DNA from: Pseudomonas sp. TH43
Lineage (GTDB): Bacteria; Pseudomonadota; Gammaproteobacteria; Pseudomonadales; Pseudomonadaceae
Length of the DNA: 64,000 nt
Reading direction: 5' to 3'
Assembly: GCF_016650635.1 (NCBI RefSeq)
Contig: NZ_JAEKFI010000003.1
Coordinates: forward strand, 558,001-622,000
Shown piece by piece: positions 45,161 to 54,227 of this stretch. Position numbers and translations under genes: made by a program. Under the pieces are notes generated by a model. It ran no database searches, was not told the DNA's origin, and saw nothing but the letters and a program-made list of their open reading frames with translations. Each line of letters begins with the position of its first letter. The first letter of the stretch is position 1.

Positions 45161-45208
45161 CTGGTTTGTCATGCAGTTTGATTTTTCTTAATTGAGGGGT
45201 ATCGCCCC

Positions 45209-46570
45209 ATGTCGGCTTCTTCAGATAGCAAATCACGCGGCTACTTCGACAGCTTCGGCAAAAGCGCCGAGGCCGAGTTCATGCCGGAAACTGCCGGCGC
45301 CTCGTTGCAGGATTCGCCGCGCTGGTCGCGCGTTACCGTGTGGCTGGCGGCGGCGTTGCTGATCAGCGCGCTGGTCTGGGCCAAGTTCGCCGTGCTCGAA
45401 GAAGTGACCATGGGCGAAGGCAAGGCGATTCCATCGAGCAAGGTCCAGGTGATCCAGAACCTTGAGGGCGGCATCGTTACCGAAATCTTCGTGCGTGAAG
45501 GGCAGATGGTGAACAAGGGCGACAAGCTGTTGCGCCTGGATGACACGCGTTTTCTGTCGAACAAGGGTGAAAGCGAGGCCGATCGCTATGCGCTGACCGC
45601 GCAGGTTGAACGCCTCTCCGCCGAAGCCGAGGGACGTCCGTTCAAGCTGTCTGACGAGGTGGTCGCCAAGGCGCCACAGGTCGCCGAAGACGAACGGGCG
45701 CTGTACGACCAGCGCCAGCGCCGGCTGGCCAGTGAGCAACGCACCCTCACCGAACAACTGCGCCAGAAAACTCAGGAGCTGGCCGAATTTCGCTCCAAGC
45801 AAGGCCAGTTCAGCTCCAGCCTCGCGTTGCTGCAGCAAGAGATGAACATGTCGGCGCCGCTGGTCGGCACGGGCGCGGTATCGCCAGTGGAAATCCTGCG
45901 GCTCAAGCGCAGCGCGGTGGAAATTCGTGGCTCGCTGAACGCGACGACACTGGCGATCCCCCGTGCGGAATCGGCGATCAACGAGATCAAGAGCAAAATC
46001 GACGAATCGGAACAGACCTTCCGCTCCGACGCGGCCAAGGACCTCAATCAGAAACGCACCGACCTGTCGAAAATCACCGCTTCCAGCATCGCCATCGACG
46101 ACCGAGTCAGCCGCACAACCGTCACTTCGCCGGTGCATGGCGTGATCAAGCAACTGAAGGTCAACACCATCGGCGGCGTGGTTCAGCCGGGCAGTGACAT
46201 GGTCGAAATCGTGCCGCTGGAAGACAATTTGTTGATTGAAGCCAAGGTGCGGCCGCAGGACGTCGCGTTCCTGCATCCAGGTCAGAAAGCCATGGTCAAG
46301 TTCAGTGCTTATGACTACACGATTTACGGTGGGCTGAGCGCCAAGCTTGAGCTGATCGGCGCTGACACGATTACTGACGACAAGGGCAACAGCTTCTATC
46401 TGATTCAGGTCAGGACCGATAAAAACCATTTGGGCGGGGACGTGAAACCGTTGCTGATCATTCCGGGGATGGTGGCGACGGTGGATATTATTACCGGGGA
46501 GAAAAGTGTCCTGGATTATCTGCTGAAACCAGTGCTGAAGGCACGGACCGAGGCGATGCGCGAACGATAG
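45209..46570 (+). CDS. HlyD-family membrane fusion protein of the type I secretion system (LapC/MapC-like)
   Basis: A 453-residue periplasmic adaptor. It has a cytoplasmic N-terminus, one transmembrane helix (about 45-65), the split lipoyl domain (VIQNLEGGIVTEIFVREGQMVNKGDKLLRLDDT, about 90-122; and TSPVHGVIKQLKVNTIGGVVQPG, about 310-332), a long coiled coil between (about 140-290), and the C-terminal HlyD domain. It links the ABC transporter to the TolC-like channel. The start has GAGGGG nine bases upstream. Although part of the same functional set, it is separated from the ABC gene by 0.7 kb of repeats, so it may need its own promoter or suffer reduced co-expression. Confidence 0.89.
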   Translation: MSASSDSKSRGYFDSFGKSAEAEFMPETAGASLQDSPRWSRVTVWLAAALLISALVWAKFAVLEEVTMGEGKAIPSSKVQVIQNLEGGIVTEIFVREGQMVNKGDKLLRLDDTRFLSNKGESEADRYALTAQVERLSAEAEGRPFKLSDEVVAKAPQVAEDERALYDQRQRRLASEQRTLTEQLRQKTQELAEFRSKQGQFSSSLALLQQEMNMSAPLVGTGAVSPVEILRLKRSAVEIRGSLNATTLAIPRAESAINEIKSKIDESEQTFRSDAAKDLNQKRTDLSKITASSIAIDDRVSRTTVTSPVHGVIKQLKVNTIGGVVQPGSDMVEIVPLEDNLLIEAKVRPQDVAFLHPGQKAMVKFSAYDYTIYGGLSAKLELIGADTITDDKGNSFYLIQVRTDKNHLGGDVKPLLIIPGMVATVDIITGEKSVLDYLLKPVLKARTEAMRER

Positions 46571-46604
46571 ACACTGCGAACAGTGCATAGATAGATCTGA
46601 CGCA

Positions 46605-46699
46605 TTCGCGAGCAGGCTCGCTCCCACAAGGGGATGTGAGGTGAACACAGAGTTTGTGCCCACCTTCGATCAAATGTGGGAGCGAGCCTGCTCGCGAAG
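46605..46699. repeat. REP pair, TGTGGGAGCGAGCCTGCTCGCG class
   Basis: Left arm TTCGCGAGCAGGCTCGCTCCC and right arm its complement flank about 45 bases. It separates the convergent HlyD-like and tapT genes. Confidence 0.83.
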
Positions 46700-46718
46700 A
46701 GGCCAGCCGCTTCAGCAA

Positions 46719-47315
46719 TTATTTATCGCCATGATTACGCTGAAAGGTCTCCTCCCCCATCGCCGCAATCTGCCCCTCGATCAATGCCTCGAACGGCTTC
46801 AGCAACGGCGCAAACGTCGTCGGCGCTTCGAGAGTTTCCAGCGCCTGCACAATCGCCTCAATTGTCGACAACGCTCCCGGCCCCGGAGCCTTGCGCAATC
46901 GATAGCGCGATATGCCCCCCTCGGTCAGCGTCACCCGTGGCAACGCCGCCAGCAGCGGATTGAGGTGCAGCATCTTGCGCGCCTTGCGCCACGTGCCGTC
47001 CGGCACGACCAGCAACAGCGGCTCAGCAGATTCGGTGTAAGCCTGCATCGGCTGCGCATCGTCCGCCGGGAACAACAACCGCGCCCGATACCCCGGCCGG
47101 TTCAGCAACGTCGGCAAATCCTCGAACACTTCACCGACAATCAGTTCGGCATTGGTCAACCCGAGTGCCGCCAACCGCGCCGTATTCAACGCATGATTGA
47201 CCTCGCTCGGATGCTGCAACAGCAGCACCCGTGTGCGGCTGTCGAGGCTCGGGATCAGCGGGCACAGGCAATGGGTTTGTGGGCGCAGGCAGCGCGGGCA
47301 TTGAATTCTGGGCAT
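46719..47315 (-). CDS. tapT: DTW-domain tRNA-uridine aminocarboxypropyltransferase (TapT/YfiP family)
   Basis: 198 residues. The N-terminal zinc motif CPRCLRPQTHCLC (CxxC-x6-CxC) and the SPOUT-like DTW core are visible; the DTW signature appears as PDGTWRKARKM. E. coli YfiP (TapT) makes acp3U at position 47 of tRNA with S-adenosylmethionine as donor. The HPSE stretch (LLLQHPSEVNHALNTARLA) is also conserved. It lies 5 bp downstream of the LysR-type gbuR-like gene on the same strand. Confidence 0.85.
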   Translation of the reverse strand: MPRIQCPRCLRPQTHCLCPLIPSLDSRTRVLLLQHPSEVNHALNTARLAALGLTNAELIVGEVFEDLPTLLNRPGYRARLLFPADDAQPMQAYTESAEPLLLVVPDGTWRKARKMLHLNPLLAALPRVTLTEGGISRYRLRKAPGPGALSTIEAIVQALETLEAPTTFAPLLKPFEALIEGQIAAMGEETFQRNHGDK

Positions 47316-47320
47316 CGTTC

Positions 47321-48214
47321 TTAGGCCTGATTGAGCTGTGCTTTGAGCAAATCACGGAAGGTCTGGATCAGCGGCTCACGGCTACGACCGCGGCGCATGA
47401 TCATCGAAAACGGTGCCTGATAGCCAAATGTCGCTGGCAACAAAACCCGCAAATCACCCTTGTCGGCCCATGCCTGAGCGTAGTGCTCCGGCAGATAACC
47501 GATATAGGCCCCGGACAGCACCAGAATCAGCTGCGCCTCCATACTTTCCACGGTCGCGGCGCTGTGTTTGAAGCCGTGCCGGGCGAGTTCCGCCTGGCTC
47601 CAGTAACCGCGCCCGACCATGCGTTGCTGAGTGATGACCTGCTCTGGAATGCGCCGTTCATTGAACAATGGATGCCGACTACTGCAATACAACCAGTGCT
47701 GCTCACGGTACAGCGGCATGTAGACCAGACCGCTCATGCGCGTGGAAAACGCGCCGATGGCCAGATCGAGGCGGTTGTCCTGCACACCGAGTTGCAGCTC
47801 ATACGGGCTCATCACCGACAAATGCAAATGCACCGCCGGGTGTTCCTGGCTGTAGGCGCCGATGGCTTCGGCGAACGGCAGGGCCTTGTCGCTGACCGTG
47901 GAGTCGATCACGCCGAGGTTGAGCGTGCCGCGCAGTTCGCCCTTGAGCGCGGCGGCGTATTGCTCGAAGCCTTCGAGTTCGGCGAGCAGGCGCAGGGTTT
48001 CCTGATGGAACAGTTCACCTTTGCTGGTCAGGCTGAACCCGCCACGCCCGCGATGGCACAGCACCAGCCCAAGCGCGGCTTCGAGCTGGCTCATGTAGGT
48101 GCTGATCGCCGAGGTCGACAGGTTGAGTTCCTGCTGCGCGTTGGCGAAACCCTGATGGCGCACGACGCTGACGAAGATGCGTAATAGTTTCAGGTCGGGT
48201 AAAGCGTTGGCCAT
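47321..48214 (-). CDS. gbuR: LysR-family regulator, GbuR-like
   Basis: A 297-residue LysR regulator: helix-turn-helix at about 5-65 (LLRIFVSVVRHQGFANAQQELNLSTSAIS) and a periplasmic-binding-type effector domain (about 90-295). It is divergent from the guanidinobutyrase gene, the same arrangement as gbuR (PA1422) and gbuA (PA1421) in P. aeruginosa as I remember it, where GbuR activates gbuA in response to 4-guanidinobutyrate. The ATG at 48214 starts the canonical N-terminus; the frame extends 16 codons upstream. Confidence 0.82.
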   Translation of the reverse strand: MANALPDLKLLRIFVSVVRHQGFANAQQELNLSTSAISTYMSQLEAALGLVLCHRGRGGFSLTSKGELFHQETLRLLAELEGFEQYAAALKGELRGTLNLGVIDSTVSDKALPFAEAIGAYSQEHPAVHLHLSVMSPYELQLGVQDNRLDLAIGAFSTRMSGLVYMPLYREQHWLYCSSRHPLFNERRIPEQVITQQRMVGRGYWSQAELARHGFKHSAATVESMEAQLILVLSGAYIGYLPEHYAQAWADKGDLRVLLPATFGYQAPFSMIMRRGRSREPLIQTFRDLLKAQLNQA

Positions 48215-48256
48215 GTCTACTCCAGGCTTTGCCACTGTGTGTCTATAGGAAAAGCC

Positions 48257-48401
48257 GCTCACCCCAGCCCTCTCCCCGAGGAGAGGGAGCTGATCTCCAA
48301 GGCTTTCAAATCCTGAGTTCGACTCGATTTTTCAGGTCGATGCAGATTCCGCCAACAACTCGGTCGGCCCCCTCTCCCTCTGGGAGAGGGCTGCGGTGAG
48401 G
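48257..48401. repeat. Inverted repeat of the CTCACCCCAGCCCTCTCCC class
   Basis: CTCACCCCAGCCCTCTCCCC at the left pairs with GGGAGAGGGCTGCGGTGAGG at the right, with inner hairpins CTCTCCCCGAGGAGAGGG and CCCTCTCCCTCTGGGAGAGGG. It occupies the gbuR-proximal part of the 395-bp divergent gbuR-gbuA region; the gbuA promoter must lie to its right. Confidence 0.83.
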
Positions 48402-48609
48402 CGCGTCATTGTTCAGCCAGGCCAGAATCCCAAGAGCGCAAAGTCTAATCCGCCCACCACCATTAGTTTAGAAAAATCTGAACTAAGTTTTTGTCCGTAG
48501 CGATTCTTTCGCCGCACTACATTTCGCATTATCGGCCCCACAGCGGCGTCCGAACCTTTGCTGAACGGTGCGCCGACATAAATAAAACAAAGACGATGAG
48601 GCCTTACCC

Positions 48610-49560
48610 GTGGACAAGATTCTTCACCAACCACTGGGCGGCAACGAAATGCCGCGCTTCGGCGGCATCGCCACCATGCTCCGACTCCCACACGTACCCA
48701 CTGCTGCCGGTCTGGACGCTGCCTTCGTTGGCGTGCCACTGGACATCGGTACTTCGCTGCGCCCGGGCACACGCTTCGGGCCACGCGACATCCGCACCGA
48801 ATCGGTGATGATTCGCCCGTACAACATGGCCACCGGCGCTGCGCCGTTCGACTCGCTGGCGGTGGCCGACATCGGTGACGTGGCGATCAACACCTTCAAC
48901 CTGCTCGACGCCGTGCGCATCATCGAAGAAGCCTACGACAACATCCTCGAGCACAACGTGATCCCGATGACCCTGGGTGGCGACCACACCATCACCCTGC
49001 CGATCCTGCGTGCCATTCATAAAAAGCACGGCAAGGTCGGTCTGGTACACATCGATGCCCACGCTGACGTCAACGATCACATGTTCGGGGAGAAAATCGC
49101 TCACGGTACGACCTTCCGTCGCGCCGTCGAAGAAGGCCTGCTGGACTGCAACCGCGTCGTGCAAATTGGTCTGCGTGCGCAGGGCTACACCGCCGATGAC
49201 TTCAACTGGAGCCGCGATCAGGGCTTCCGCGTGGTGCAGGCCGAAGAGTGCTGGCACAAGTCGCTGGCGCCGTTGATGGCCGAAGTCCGCGAGAAAGTCG
49301 GCGGCGGTCCGGTGTACCTGAGCTTCGACATCGACGGCATCGACCCGGCCTGGGCGCCAGGCACTGGCACCCCGGAAATCGGTGGTCTGACGACCATTCA
49401 GGCGATTGAAATCGTCCGTGGCTGCCAAGGCCTCGACCTGATCGGTTGCGATCTGGTAGAAGTCTCGCCCGCTTACGACACCACCGGTAACACCTCGCTG
49501 CTGGCCGCCAACCTGCTGTACGAAATGCTCTGCGTACTGCCAGGCGTGGTCCACCGCTGA
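48610..49560 (+). CDS. gbuA: Guanidinobutyrase (arginase/agmatinase family)
   Basis: A 316-residue ureohydrolase that splits 4-guanidinobutyrate to GABA and urea. It opens with DKILHQPLGGNEMPRFGGIATM, characteristic of GbuA/GpuA. The binuclear manganese ligands are in LGGDHTIT, DAHADVND and SFDIDGIDPAWAPGTGTPE. The start codon is a GTG at 48610. Guanidinopropionase (GpuA) is a close alternative; the LysR gene divergently upstream and the NCS1/symporter genes downstream favour GbuA. It is followed after 10 bp by an NTF2-like gene. Confidence 0.88.
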   Translation: MDKILHQPLGGNEMPRFGGIATMLRLPHVPTAAGLDAAFVGVPLDIGTSLRPGTRFGPRDIRTESVMIRPYNMATGAAPFDSLAVADIGDVAINTFNLLDAVRIIEEAYDNILEHNVIPMTLGGDHTITLPILRAIHKKHGKVGLVHIDAHADVNDHMFGEKIAHGTTFRRAVEEGLLDCNRVVQIGLRAQGYTADDFNWSRDQGFRVVQAEECWHKSLAPLMAEVREKVGGGPVYLSFDIDGIDPAWAPGTGTPEIGGLTTIQAIEIVRGCQGLDLIGCDLVEVSPAYDTTGNTSLLAANLLYEMLCVLPGVVHR

Positions 49561-49570
49561 GGGTTGGGTC

Positions 49571-49993
49571 ATGAACGAACGTGATCAGGTTTTGCACGCG
49601 GCCGCCGAGCTGGTAGCCGCCTTCGCCCGTAACGATCGCGACGCTTACTTCGGTGCATTCAGCACCGACGCGAGCTTCGTCTTCTACACCCTCGAACAGC
49701 CTTTGCTGTCGCGCGATGCCTATCAGGCCTTGTGGGACAACTGGCGCGCCGAGGATGGCTTCGAGGTGCTCTCGTGCACCTCGAGCAACGCCTTCGTCAG
49801 CCTGCAAGGTGACGTGGCGATTTTCATCCATGACGTGGCCACCGAGCTGCGCATGCAAGGGGAGCAACACTTCAGCCAGGAGCGCGAGACGATTGTTTTC
49901 AAGAAACAAGCGTCGAGCCTAGAACAACAAGGCCATTGGCTGGCCTGCCACGAACATTTATCCGCAATGCCGGAAGGGCTGCCATCCCCTTAG
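49571..49993 (+). CDS. NTF2-like (SnoaL/DUF4440) family protein
   Basis: A 140-residue single-domain protein with the cone-shaped NTF2 fold: VLHAAAELVAAFARNDRDAYFGAFSTDASFVFYT, AYQALWDNWRAEDGFEVLSC, and HWLACHEHLS at the C-terminus. No enzyme activity can be assigned. It is embedded in the gbu operon, 10 bp after gbuA and 55 bp before the permease, so it likely serves guanidino compound metabolism. Confidence 0.78.
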   Translation: MNERDQVLHAAAELVAAFARNDRDAYFGAFSTDASFVFYTLEQPLLSRDAYQALWDNWRAEDGFEVLSCTSSNAFVSLQGDVAIFIHDVATELRMQGEQHFSQERETIVFKKQASSLEQQGHWLACHEHLSAMPEGLPSP

Positions 49994-50048
49994 CCAAGAC
50001 AGGTGACGTTCACGCACGATGAACGCGCCTTTATGATCGGAGCAGATC

Positions 50049-51551
50049 ATGAATAACAACAACAACGACCAAAGCCTTACGCAAATTGAAACCCACGGGG
50101 TCGAGCAGATCCCGGACAACGAACGCACCGCAGGCCCGACGGATTTGTTCCGGATGATCTTCGGTGGTTCGAATACCTTTGCCACCGCCGTGCTCGGCAG
50201 TTTCCCGGTGCTGTTCGGTCTGTCTTTTCAGGCCGGCGTCTGGGCGATTGTGTCGGGCGTGTTGCTCGGCTCGCTGATCCTCGCACCGATGGGCCTGTTC
50301 GGCCCGCTCAACGGCACCAACAACGCCGTGTCGTCCGGTGCGCACTTCGGCGTGCACGGGCGGATCGTCGGCTCGTTCCTGTCGCTGTTGACCGCTATCG
50401 CGTTTTTCTCGCTCTCGGTGTGGAGTTCGGGGGATGCGCTGATCGGTGGTGCGAAACGCCTGATCGGTCTGCCGGAAACCGACCTGACCCTGGGCCTGGC
50501 CTACGGCCTGTTCGCGATCCTGGTGCTGACCGTGTGCATCTACGGCTTCCGCTTTTTGCTGTGGGTGAACAAGATCGCGGTGTGGAGCGCCAGCCTGTTG
50601 TTCCTGCTGGGCATCTTCGCCTTCGCCGGTCCTTTCGACGCGCACTACGCTGGCACCGTCAGCCTCGGTCAGCCAGGCTTCTGGGCGGCGTTCATCGGCG
50701 CTGCGCTGGTGGCGATGAGCAACCCGATTTCCTTCGGGGCGTTCCTCGGCGACTGGTCGCGTTACATCCCGCGTGAAACTTCCAAGCAACGCATCATGGC
50801 GGCGGTTGTGCTGTCGCAGATCGCTACGTTCATCCCGTTCCTGTTCGGCCTGACCACGGCGACCATCGTCGCGATCAAGGCACCGGACTACATCGCGGCG
50901 AACAACTATGTCGGTGGTTTGCTGGCGGTGTCGCCAAGCTGGTTCTTCCTGCCGGTGTGCCTGATTGCGGTGATCGGCGGCATGTCGACCGGCACCACCT
51001 CGCTGTATGGCACCGGGCTGGACATGTCCAGCGTGTTCCCGCGCGTGCTGTCCCGCGTGAAAGCGACGCTGCTGATCGGCGTACTGTCGATTGCCTTCAT
51101 CTTTATCGGGCGCTTTGCAGCGAACCTGGTGCAGAGCGTGTCGACCTTCGCGGTGCTGATCATCACCTGCACTACGCCATGGATGGTGATCATGATCATC
51201 GGTCTGCTGGTGCGTCGCGGCTTCTACTGCCCGGATGACCTGCAAGTGTTTACTCGCGGCGAACAAGGCGGACGCTACTGGTTCAGCCACGGCTGGAACT
51301 GGCGTGGTCTGGGCGCGTGGATCCCGAGTGCGGCAGTCGGCCTGTGCTTCGTCAATCTGCCGGGGCAATTTGTCGGCCCACTGGGCGAGATGGCGGGTGG
51401 CATCGACATCAGTTTGCCGGTGACCCTGGGCCTGGCTTCGGTGGTGTACCTGACGCTGTTGAGCCTGTTCCCGGAACCGCGCGAAGTGTTCGGCCCGAAG
51501 GATGCCCGCAGCCAAGCCCTGGAAAAACCTGAACTGCGCCAGGCCGCCTGA
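50049..51551 (+). CDS. NCS1-family cytosine/purine-type permease
   Basis: A 500-residue, 12-helix transporter. The family core FGGSNTFATAVLGSFPVLFGLSFQAGVWAIVSGVLLGSLILAP and GPLNGTNNAVSSGAHFGVHGRIVGSF are easy to read, as is SNPISFGAFLGDWSRYIP. NCS1 proteins import nucleobases and related compounds with a proton or sodium ion; its place in the gbu operon suggests a guanidino or related nitrogen substrate. The N-terminus has a run of asparagines (MNNNNND). Confidence 0.87.
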   Translation: MNNNNNDQSLTQIETHGVEQIPDNERTAGPTDLFRMIFGGSNTFATAVLGSFPVLFGLSFQAGVWAIVSGVLLGSLILAPMGLFGPLNGTNNAVSSGAHFGVHGRIVGSFLSLLTAIAFFSLSVWSSGDALIGGAKRLIGLPETDLTLGLAYGLFAILVLTVCIYGFRFLLWVNKIAVWSASLLFLLGIFAFAGPFDAHYAGTVSLGQPGFWAAFIGAALVAMSNPISFGAFLGDWSRYIPRETSKQRIMAAVVLSQIATFIPFLFGLTTATIVAIKAPDYIAANNYVGGLLAVSPSWFFLPVCLIAVIGGMSTGTTSLYGTGLDMSSVFPRVLSRVKATLLIGVLSIAFIFIGRFAANLVQSVSTFAVLIITCTTPWMVIMIIGLLVRRGFYCPDDLQVFTRGEQGGRYWFSHGWNWRGLGAWIPSAAVGLCFVNLPGQFVGPLGEMAGGIDISLPVTLGLASVVYLTLLSLFPEPREVFGPKDARSQALEKPELRQAA

Positions 51552-51563
51552 TTTACGCATGAC

Positions 51564-51655
51564 CTGTAGGAGCAAGGCTCGCCCGCGAAAAACGATAACG
51601 CGGTCAGCCTGATAGAACGCGGCGCGCCTGTCGCGGGCAAGCCTTGCTCCTACAG
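51564..51655. repeat. REP pair, CTGTAGGAGCAAGGCT class
   Basis: CCTGTAGGAGCAAGGCTCGC at the left pairs with GCAAGCCTTGCTCCTACAG at the right around GCGCGCCTGTCGCGGG. It lies in the gap between the two transporter genes of the gbu cluster. Confidence 0.83.
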
Positions 51656-51704
51656 AAATCGAATTTGGCCTCAACATAAAAAAGACAATCGGAGACACGC
51701 CATC

Positions 51705-53084
51705 ATGGCTTTGGATTTATTCGTCGTACTCATCTACGCCGCCGCGATGTTGATTCTTGGCTATTACGGCATGCGCAAGGCCAAGACCAACGAAGACTTT
51801 CTGGTTGCCGGTCGTAACCTCGGCCCGACCTTGTACATGGGCACCATGGCCGCGACCGTACTGGGTGGCGCGTCCACCGTCGGCACCGTGCGTCTGGGTT
51901 ATGTGCATGGCATCTCCGGTTTCTGGCTGTGCGCAGCATTGGGTTGCGGCATCGTTGCGCTGAACCTGTTCCTCGCCAAACCACTGCTGAAATTGAAGAT
52001 CTACACCGTTACCCAGGTGCTGGAAAAACGCTACAACCCGATGGCTCGCTCGGCGAGCGCGGCGATCATGCTGGCCTACGCACTGATGATCGGCGTGACC
52101 TCGATCCTCGCCATCGGCACTGTGTTGCAAGTGCTGTTCGGTCTGCCGTTCTGGGTGTCGGTATTGCTCGGCGGTGGCGTGGTGGTGATCTACTCGGCCA
52201 TCGGCGGCATGTGGTCGCTGACCCTGACCGACATCGTCCAGTTCGTGATCAAGACCGTAGGCCTGATGTTCATCCTGTTGCCGATCTGCCTGTACCGCGT
52301 TGGCGGTTGGGACGAACTGGTGCTGAAGCTGCCGGCAGCCGCCTTCAACTTCACCACCATCGGCTGGGACACGATCATCACCTATTTCATGATCTACTTC
52401 TTCGGCATCCTGATCGGCCAGGACATCTGGCAACGGGTGTTCACCGTCAAGAATGAAAAAGTCGCCAAATACGCCGGCAGCTTCGCAGGTGTCTACTGCA
52501 TCCTCTACGGTCTGGCCTGCGCCCTGATCGGCATGGCAGCACACGTACTGATCCCGGATCTGGACAACGTCAACAACGCCTTTGCCGCCATCGTCAAACT
52601 GTCGCTGCCGGACGGCATCCGTGGTCTGGTGATCGCTGCTGCACTGGCCGCGATGATGTCCACCGCCAGCGCCGGCCTGCTGGCGGCGGCCACCACTCTG
52701 ACCGAAGACCTGCTGCCGAAACTGCGCGGCGGTAAACAGTCGAGCCTGCGCATCAACCGCCTGTTCACCCTGCTGACCGGCGTCGTCGTGCTGGGCATCG
52801 CGCTGGTGGTGAACGACGTCATCAGCGCTCTGACCCTGGCCTATAACCTGCTGGTGGGCGGCATGCTGATCCCGCTGATCGGGGCGATCTTCTGGAAACG
52901 CGCGACCACTGCCGGCGCCATCGCCAGCATGGGCCTGGGTTTCGCCACCGCGCTGCTGTTCATGTTCAAGGACGGCCTGGATGCCAACACACCGATCTAC
53001 TACAGCCTGGCCGTAAGTCTGGTGAGTTTTGTGGTGGTGAGTCTGGTCTCCCCTCGCCCGGCGACGGTGGCGAGTGCGATCTAA
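51705..53084 (+). CDS. Sodium:solute symporter (SSS family)
   Basis: A 459-residue LeuT-fold transporter with about 13 helices. The family signatures are MRKAKTNEDFLVAGRNLGP, ASTVGTVRLGYVHGISGFWL, GQDIWQRVFTVKNEKVAKYAG and ALAAMMSTASAGLLAAATTLTEDLLPKL (sodium-site serines). It is the last gene of the gbu cluster, followed by a strong terminator; together with the NCS1 permease it gives the cluster two transporters of different families. Confidence 0.88.
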   Translation: MALDLFVVLIYAAAMLILGYYGMRKAKTNEDFLVAGRNLGPTLYMGTMAATVLGGASTVGTVRLGYVHGISGFWLCAALGCGIVALNLFLAKPLLKLKIYTVTQVLEKRYNPMARSASAAIMLAYALMIGVTSILAIGTVLQVLFGLPFWVSVLLGGGVVVIYSAIGGMWSLTLTDIVQFVIKTVGLMFILLPICLYRVGGWDELVLKLPAAAFNFTTIGWDTIITYFMIYFFGILIGQDIWQRVFTVKNEKVAKYAGSFAGVYCILYGLACALIGMAAHVLIPDLDNVNNAFAAIVKLSLPDGIRGLVIAAALAAMMSTASAGLLAAATTLTEDLLPKLRGGKQSSLRINRLFTLLTGVVVLGIALVVNDVISALTLAYNLLVGGMLIPLIGAIFWKRATTAGAIASMGLGFATALLFMFKDGLDANTPIYYSLAVSLVSFVVVSLVSPRPATVASAI

Positions 53085-53115
53085 GCTTTGATGTAACGAC
53101 TTGATGCTTTCTTCG

Positions 53116-53150
53116 ACGGGTGTGGCGTCGGTTGCCACACCCGTTTTTTT
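53116..53150 (+). terminator. Rho-independent terminator of the gbu cluster
   Basis: CGGGTGTGGC / GCCACACCCG, a perfect 10-bp stem with loop GTCGGT (53117-53142), followed by eight Ts. It begins 32 bp after the symporter stop. Confidence 0.93.
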
Positions 53151-53169
53151 CGTCTGGAGAAAATGATTT

Positions 53170-53895
53170 ATGAAGATCGTTTCTCGCGATCAGTGGTTTG
53201 AAGTGCAACACCTGAGCGATGGCATTCGGCTGATTCACGAGCCGTACATTCGCCCGTTCTACCGCTGCAACCTTTGGCACGTTCAGGGACGCGACAAAGA
53301 CCTGTTGCTCGACAGCGGTTCGGGGCTGGTCAGCCTGCGCGAACAATTGCCATGGATTACCGGACGACCACTGGTGGCAGTCGCCAGTCATTGCCACTTC
53401 GACCATATCGCCGGTCATCATGAATTTGCTGAACGGCTGGTGCATCGCGCCGAAGCGGACATTCTTGCGGCGCCCGACGGTGAGAATGATTTGAGCCGTG
53501 CGTTCGTCGGCGATGACATGTTTGAGGCGCACCCGGATTGCCCGTTGTGCTACGCCGAATACCGGGTCAAGGCTGCGCCGGCGACCGGTTTCGTCGAGGA
53601 CGGTGATGTGCTCGATCTGGGCAATCGCACGCTGCAGGTGCTGCACACGCCGGGCCATTCGCCGGGTGGTATCAGCCTGTATGAAGCGGCGACTGAAACC
53701 CTGTTCAGCGGCGATATCATTTACGACGGGCCGTTGATCGAGGACGCCTACCATTCCAATCTGGATGACTACGCGGCCAGTTTGCGCCGTTTACAGGCGT
53801 TACCGATTCGGACGGTGCATGGCGGGCATTTCGGCAGTTTCTCCGGTGGACGTTTGCGCTCGATGATTGACGAATGGTTGCGCAGACACGCCTGA
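53170..53895 (+). CDS. MBL-fold metallo-hydrolase
   Basis: A 241-residue metallo-beta-lactamase-fold protein. Zinc ligands: ASHCHFDHIAGHHEF (HxHxDH), LHTPGHSPGGISLYE, LFSGDIIYDGP and the final VHGGHFGSF. It resembles the glyoxalase II/RNase Z-like hydrolase group; substrate unknown. It has a GGAGA ribosome site. It follows the gbu terminator closely and precedes the acyl-carrier-like gene by 41 bp. Confidence 0.86.
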   Translation: MKIVSRDQWFEVQHLSDGIRLIHEPYIRPFYRCNLWHVQGRDKDLLLDSGSGLVSLREQLPWITGRPLVAVASHCHFDHIAGHHEFAERLVHRAEADILAAPDGENDLSRAFVGDDMFEAHPDCPLCYAEYRVKAAPATGFVEDGDVLDLGNRTLQVLHTPGHSPGGISLYEAATETLFSGDIIYDGPLIEDAYHSNLDDYAASLRRLQALPIRTVHGGHFGSFSGGRLRSMIDEWLRRHA

Positions 53896-53936
53896 GGCCT
53901 GCTGTAATCAGTCGAAACAACAATGAATTATTTGTC

Positions 53937-54185
53937 ATGAGAAGAGCTGCCGTGCGTGCCGCCGTGCACCGATTCATCCGGCGCCTGCTGGAAAACCGCG
54001 AATTCAATGACCACACCAGCCTGGTGCAGTTGGGATTGGAAAAAGCGGATATCGAGGATCTGATCTTTCATCTTGAAGATGAATTCGGACTGACGGCGTT
54101 CACCGCAGAAGAGGACCGCATGCTCAAGACCGCGAAGACCGCGAATGACTTGAGTCGGTTTTTAATTGAGATTGGACAGCATTGA
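53937..54185 (+). CDS. Acyl-carrier-protein-like protein lacking the phosphopantetheine serine
   Basis: An 82-residue four-helix ACP-type protein. Helix II in normal ACPs begins with DSL; here the aligned stretch reads LGLEKADIEDLIFHLEDEFGL, with lysine at the serine position. The rest matches ACPs (R..V..FI..LL at the start, ..LEDEFGLTAFTAEEDRMLKTAKTANDLSRFL). It therefore cannot carry 4'-phosphopantetheine in the usual place and may be a regulatory or degenerate carrier. The ATG at 53937 begins the first helix. Confidence 0.75.
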   Translation: MRRAAVRAAVHRFIRRLLENREFNDHTSLVQLGLEKADIEDLIFHLEDEFGLTAFTAEEDRMLKTAKTANDLSRFLIEIGQH

Positions 54186-54227
54186 GAAGGAATGCCAAAT
54201 ACATCCCTCAGGATGTTGGAGATCCCC

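Noticed and set aside
44394..45191. Long open frames with repeated NLCPAQ, TEPVSC or FCAGHR peptides between the ABC and HlyD genes
   Set aside because: The 18-bp unit keeps several frames on both strands open by chance; there is no start context or codon bias, and the array is better read as non-coding tandem DNA.
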